The notes beneath the pieces were generated by a model. It did not search any database, was not told where the DNA came from, and saw only the letters and a program-made list of their open reading frames with translations. This document shows positions 61,880 to 64,000 of a stretch of 64,000 bases of DNA, piece after piece. Position numbers and translations under genes: made by a program. Numbering within the stretch: position 1 is the stretch's first letter; each line of letters begins with the position of its first letter. The DNA is from Phenylobacterium sp. (GTDB lineage Bacteria; Pseudomonadota; Alphaproteobacteria; Caulobacterales; Caulobacteraceae): NCBI RefSeq assembly GCF_024508875.1, contig NZ_JANINU010000016.1, positions 1 to 64,000 of the forward strand. The letters are read 5' to 3'.

Positions 61880-63472
61880 TCAGGCCTCCAGGGCGCGCTT
61901 GTGCAGGCGGGTGATGGCGTCGATGGAGGAGAGCAGGGAGCCCTCCATCCAGCAGCCGACGTAGGAGGCGTGCTCGCCGGCCAGGACGATCCGGTCGTCC
62001 ATGGCGACCAACGTCTGGTAGTGCTCGGCGCGCGTCTCCTCGTTCCAGCGCGCGCAGCAGCCCATGACCCACGGGACGCGGTTCCAGGCGACGGACGCCC
62101 CGTTCAGGAACTCCTTGCGGTACTGCTGCGGGTGGAAGACCGAGCCCTGGGCCAGCGCCGCCTCGATCCGCTCGGCCGGCGTCATGCCCGCCAGGCGGTA
62201 TCCGCCCGGACCGTTGGCGAAGGCGCCCAGCAGCACGGCCGGCCCGTCCTGGAAGAAGTTGTTGTTGGGATAGGAGATCAGGCCGATCTCCTGGCTGGTG
62301 AACGAGTGGCCGCCGTAGATGTCCTGATCTTCCTCCCAGAACCGCCGGCGCATCTCCAGCCCGATCTTCACCGAGTTGGAGTAGGGCACCGCCGCGATGG
62401 CGGCCTGCTTCTTCTCGGGCAGGTTGTTCTCGATCTGGTTCAGCACCGTCAGCGGGATGGTGCAGACGCAGAAGTCGGCCTTGGCCGTCGTCGTCGCGCC
62501 CTTGGCGGTGTCGGTGTAGGTCACCGAGACGCCGCTCTTGTCCTGGAAGAGCTTGGTCACCTTGGCGTTGTAGGTGATCAGGTGGCCGACCTGCTTGGCG
62601 AACCCCTCGCCGATCTTGCCCATGCCGCCGACCGGTTGGAACATCGTCGTCTGGAACTCGTCGTTCATGAAGAACGCCATGTTCGCGGCGATACCCGACT
62701 TCAGCACCTCGTCGAAGGGCAGCAGGTCCGACGGCTTCGGCGCGCCGTTCACCCCGCCGCCGGGCGGCAGTTCGAAGCCGCGGTGGCTGGAGGAGCCCAG
62801 GCCCTTCACGTAGCGCATGTCCTTGTCGAGCATGCCCCAGGAGCGCAGCGCCTCCTTCAGGCGGTCGGTGTCCTCGGCGGTCAGCTTGGTGTCGAGCGCC
62901 TTCTGGTCGATGGCCTTGCCCAGCAGCTCGGCGATGTTGCCCTCGAAGTCCGCCGCCAGCGAGCGGAAGCGCTGCGGGGCTCCGCCGAAGGCGTCGACGT
63001 TGTGGACGTAGGCGTTGTGGTTGAACTGGATGAACGGCTCCAGCGCCACGCCGAAGGCCTTGCAGTAGTGCAGCAGGGTCTTGTGGTGGTGCGGGATGCG
63101 CCAGGGGCCGGGGTTCAGGTAGTTGCCCTTGGCGAAGCCCACGTTCTGGGTCGCCCCGCCCATCTCGGTGAACTTGTCGCCGCCGTACAGCGACCAGTTG
63201 CGGCCGCCGGCGCGGTTCTGGAACTCCAGGATCTGGACCTTGTAGCCCGCCTTCTCCAGCTCGTAGGCGGCGAGCATGCCGGCGAGTCCGGCGCCCAGGA
63301 CGATCACCGACGCGCCATTGCGCGCGCCTTCCAGCTTCGGGGGCCCGGGGAACCGCGTCTCGGCCGCGTGACCGAAGGTGGTCATCATCTGGTAGACCGC
63401 CGCGGTGCCGCCCATCAGGCCGATGGCGTGAAGCAACTGGCGCCGCGTTGGCGTCTGACGTCCCGTGTCCAT
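61880..63472 (-). CDS. Tat-exported flavin monoamine oxidase-like protein
   Basis: A 530-aa flavoprotein with a twin-arginine signal (TPTRRQLLHAIGLMGG, Arg10-Arg11) and the FAD loop GAGLAG at residues 60-65. The GGRN motif and a C-terminal flavin site AGEHASYVGCWMEGSLLSS complete the amine-oxidase fold. It oxidises an amine in the periplasm. The adjacent cytochrome c suggests a dehydrogenase that does not use oxygen, as for NicA2. Substrate unknown: a polyamine, amino acid or alkaloid. Confidence 0.9.
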   Translation of the reverse strand: MDTGRQTPTRRQLLHAIGLMGGTAAVYQMMTTFGHAAETRFPGPPKLEGARNGASVIVLGAGLAGMLAAYELEKAGYKVQILEFQNRAGGRNWSLYGGDKFTEMGGATQNVGFAKGNYLNPGPWRIPHHHKTLLHYCKAFGVALEPFIQFNHNAYVHNVDAFGGAPQRFRSLAADFEGNIAELLGKAIDQKALDTKLTAEDTDRLKEALRSWGMLDKDMRYVKGLGSSSHRGFELPPGGGVNGAPKPSDLLPFDEVLKSGIAANMAFFMNDEFQTTMFQPVGGMGKIGEGFAKQVGHLITYNAKVTKLFQDKSGVSVTYTDTAKGATTTAKADFCVCTIPLTVLNQIENNLPEKKQAAIAAVPYSNSVKIGLEMRRRFWEEDQDIYGGHSFTSQEIGLISYPNNNFFQDGPAVLLGAFANGPGGYRLAGMTPAERIEAALAQGSVFHPQQYRKEFLNGASVAWNRVPWVMGCCARWNEETRAEHYQTLVAMDDRIVLAGEHASYVGCWMEGSLLSSIDAITRLHKRALEA

Positions 63473-63724
63473 GTTCTACCCCTCGCTCGCGCTTGTTCTT
63501 GCGCCCGGCGTACAAAAGCTGGCGGGTTCCTGGGGAGGGAGACTGCGCCCGCCGGCGGCGGATTCCTACGGTCTGCGCAGAAACGTGCGGCGCGTGGTCA
63601 GCCGTTGGGCACGGGGCCGCGTATGGCCGTGCGCCCCGCCTTTACCGCGTCGCAATCCGGGCTGTGCAGCATGGGTGCTGGCGATGGCCGCACGTGGCCG
63701 GTCGCCGGGATGGCGGTGAGCACG

Positions 63725-64000
63725 ATGCGGGATTGGGCCGAAGCGCTTCAGCAATTCGTGGACGGGATCACCTCCAGCGTGGCGGTGGTTGGCCGGGACG
63801 CCGACAACGAGCTGGTGGTCACCGCCTGCAACGAGCATTTCTTCGAGATGATCGGAGGCCGCCGAGTGGGCGGGCGGATGTTCCCGTTCCACCTGGACGC
63901 GGTCGTCCCGAGCTACGCTCGGCACGAACTGCGCAGCAAGATCCTAGAGTGCCTGGCGTCCGGCGCGCCGCAGGAGATCGAACAGGCCTACGATCTGCGC
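63725..64000 (+). CDS. PAS-like sensory protein (3' end missing)
   Basis: An open frame runs from an ATG at 63725 (GGTGAG just upstream; another ATG at 63710) to the window edge, 92 codons. The text ALQQFVDGITSSVAVVGRDADNELVVTACNEHFFEMIGGRR reads as the start of a PAS domain. Full-length proteins of this start in Caulobacterales are usually signalling kinases or GGDEF/EAL enzymes; the rest is not in the window. The 250 bases before it, up to the oxidase start, hold no gene. Confidence 0.6.
   Translation, partial: MRDWAEALQQFVDGITSSVAVVGRDADNELVVTACNEHFFEMIGGRRVGGRMFPFHLDAVVPSYARHELRSKILECLASGAPQEIEQAYDLR

Overview
The window looks like chromosomal DNA of a high-GC alphaproteobacterium of the Caulobacterales, most likely Phenylobacterium or a close relative. 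Three things point there. Four secreted proteins carry the PEPxxWA-CTERM sorting tail with an LRRRR-type end. Unusual domain families typical of that order are present (DUF5985, LemA-TPM-TPM, HWE kinase, GPH-type MFS transporters). Palindromic intergenic repeats of the kind scattered through such genomes recur. No rRNA, tRNA, phage, plasmid, insertion sequence or CRISPR array was found. Coding density is very high, and nearly every gene is separated from the next by few bases or overlaps it.

Layout. 1-9 kb: a truncated cyclophilin, a PEP-CTERM protein, small hypotheticals, an EcsC protein, a metallo-beta-lactamase-fold hydrolase, a winged-helix/DUF5985/DUF5985 operon, SRPBCC, MgtC and YebC. 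9-16 kb: a choice-of-anchor-A PEP-CTERM protein, an M61-like peptidase, a phosphatase-SDR-hydrolase run, and a divergent oxidoreductase/VOC pair around a perfect operator-like palindrome. 16-24 kb: a PEP-CTERM gene broken by an in-frame TAA, a P450, a WbpE-like aminotransferase, a further PEP-CTERM protein, an amidohydrolase and an acyl-CoA ligase. 24-28 kb: a divergent membrane-lipid cluster (DUF2177, CFA-like methyltransferase, DUF1295 // FAD oxidoreductase, DUF1365) resembling the methylated/furan fatty acid loci of other alphaproteobacteria. 28-36 kb: a methyltransferase, LemA-TPM-TPM, an HWE kinase, a two-subunit molybdenum hydroxylase (IorA/IorB type) and another methyltransferase.

36-42 kb: three tandem paralogous GPH-family transporters, each preceded by the same promoter-like element TTGCCA-N16-TACSGT. 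41-44 kb: a translationally coupled Ada-Zn, MoxR and VWA operon. 44-48 kb: lysine or aminoadipate catabolism (ALDH7-type dehydrogenase and a saccharopine/lysine dehydrogenase) divergent from an Lrp-family regulator and a LmbE-type deacetylase. 48-54 kb: two oxidoreductases and a hybrid histidine kinase. 54-58 kb: a repeat-rich stretch, a CehA/McbA metallohydrolase and a TonB-dependent receptor. 58-64 kb: a thiolase-fold protein with its DUF35 partner, an FkbM-like methyltransferase, a Tat-exported flavin amine oxidoreductase paired with a cytochrome c, and the start of a PAS-like sensory gene.

The most interesting signals are the amine oxidoreductase/cytochrome c pair, the conserved promoter of the triplicated transporters, the premature stop that separates a PEP-CTERM protein from its sorting tail, and two repeat families whose hairpin stems change sequence but keep pairing. 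I found no clearly new defence or mobile system. All family assignments were made by reading motifs without any database search.
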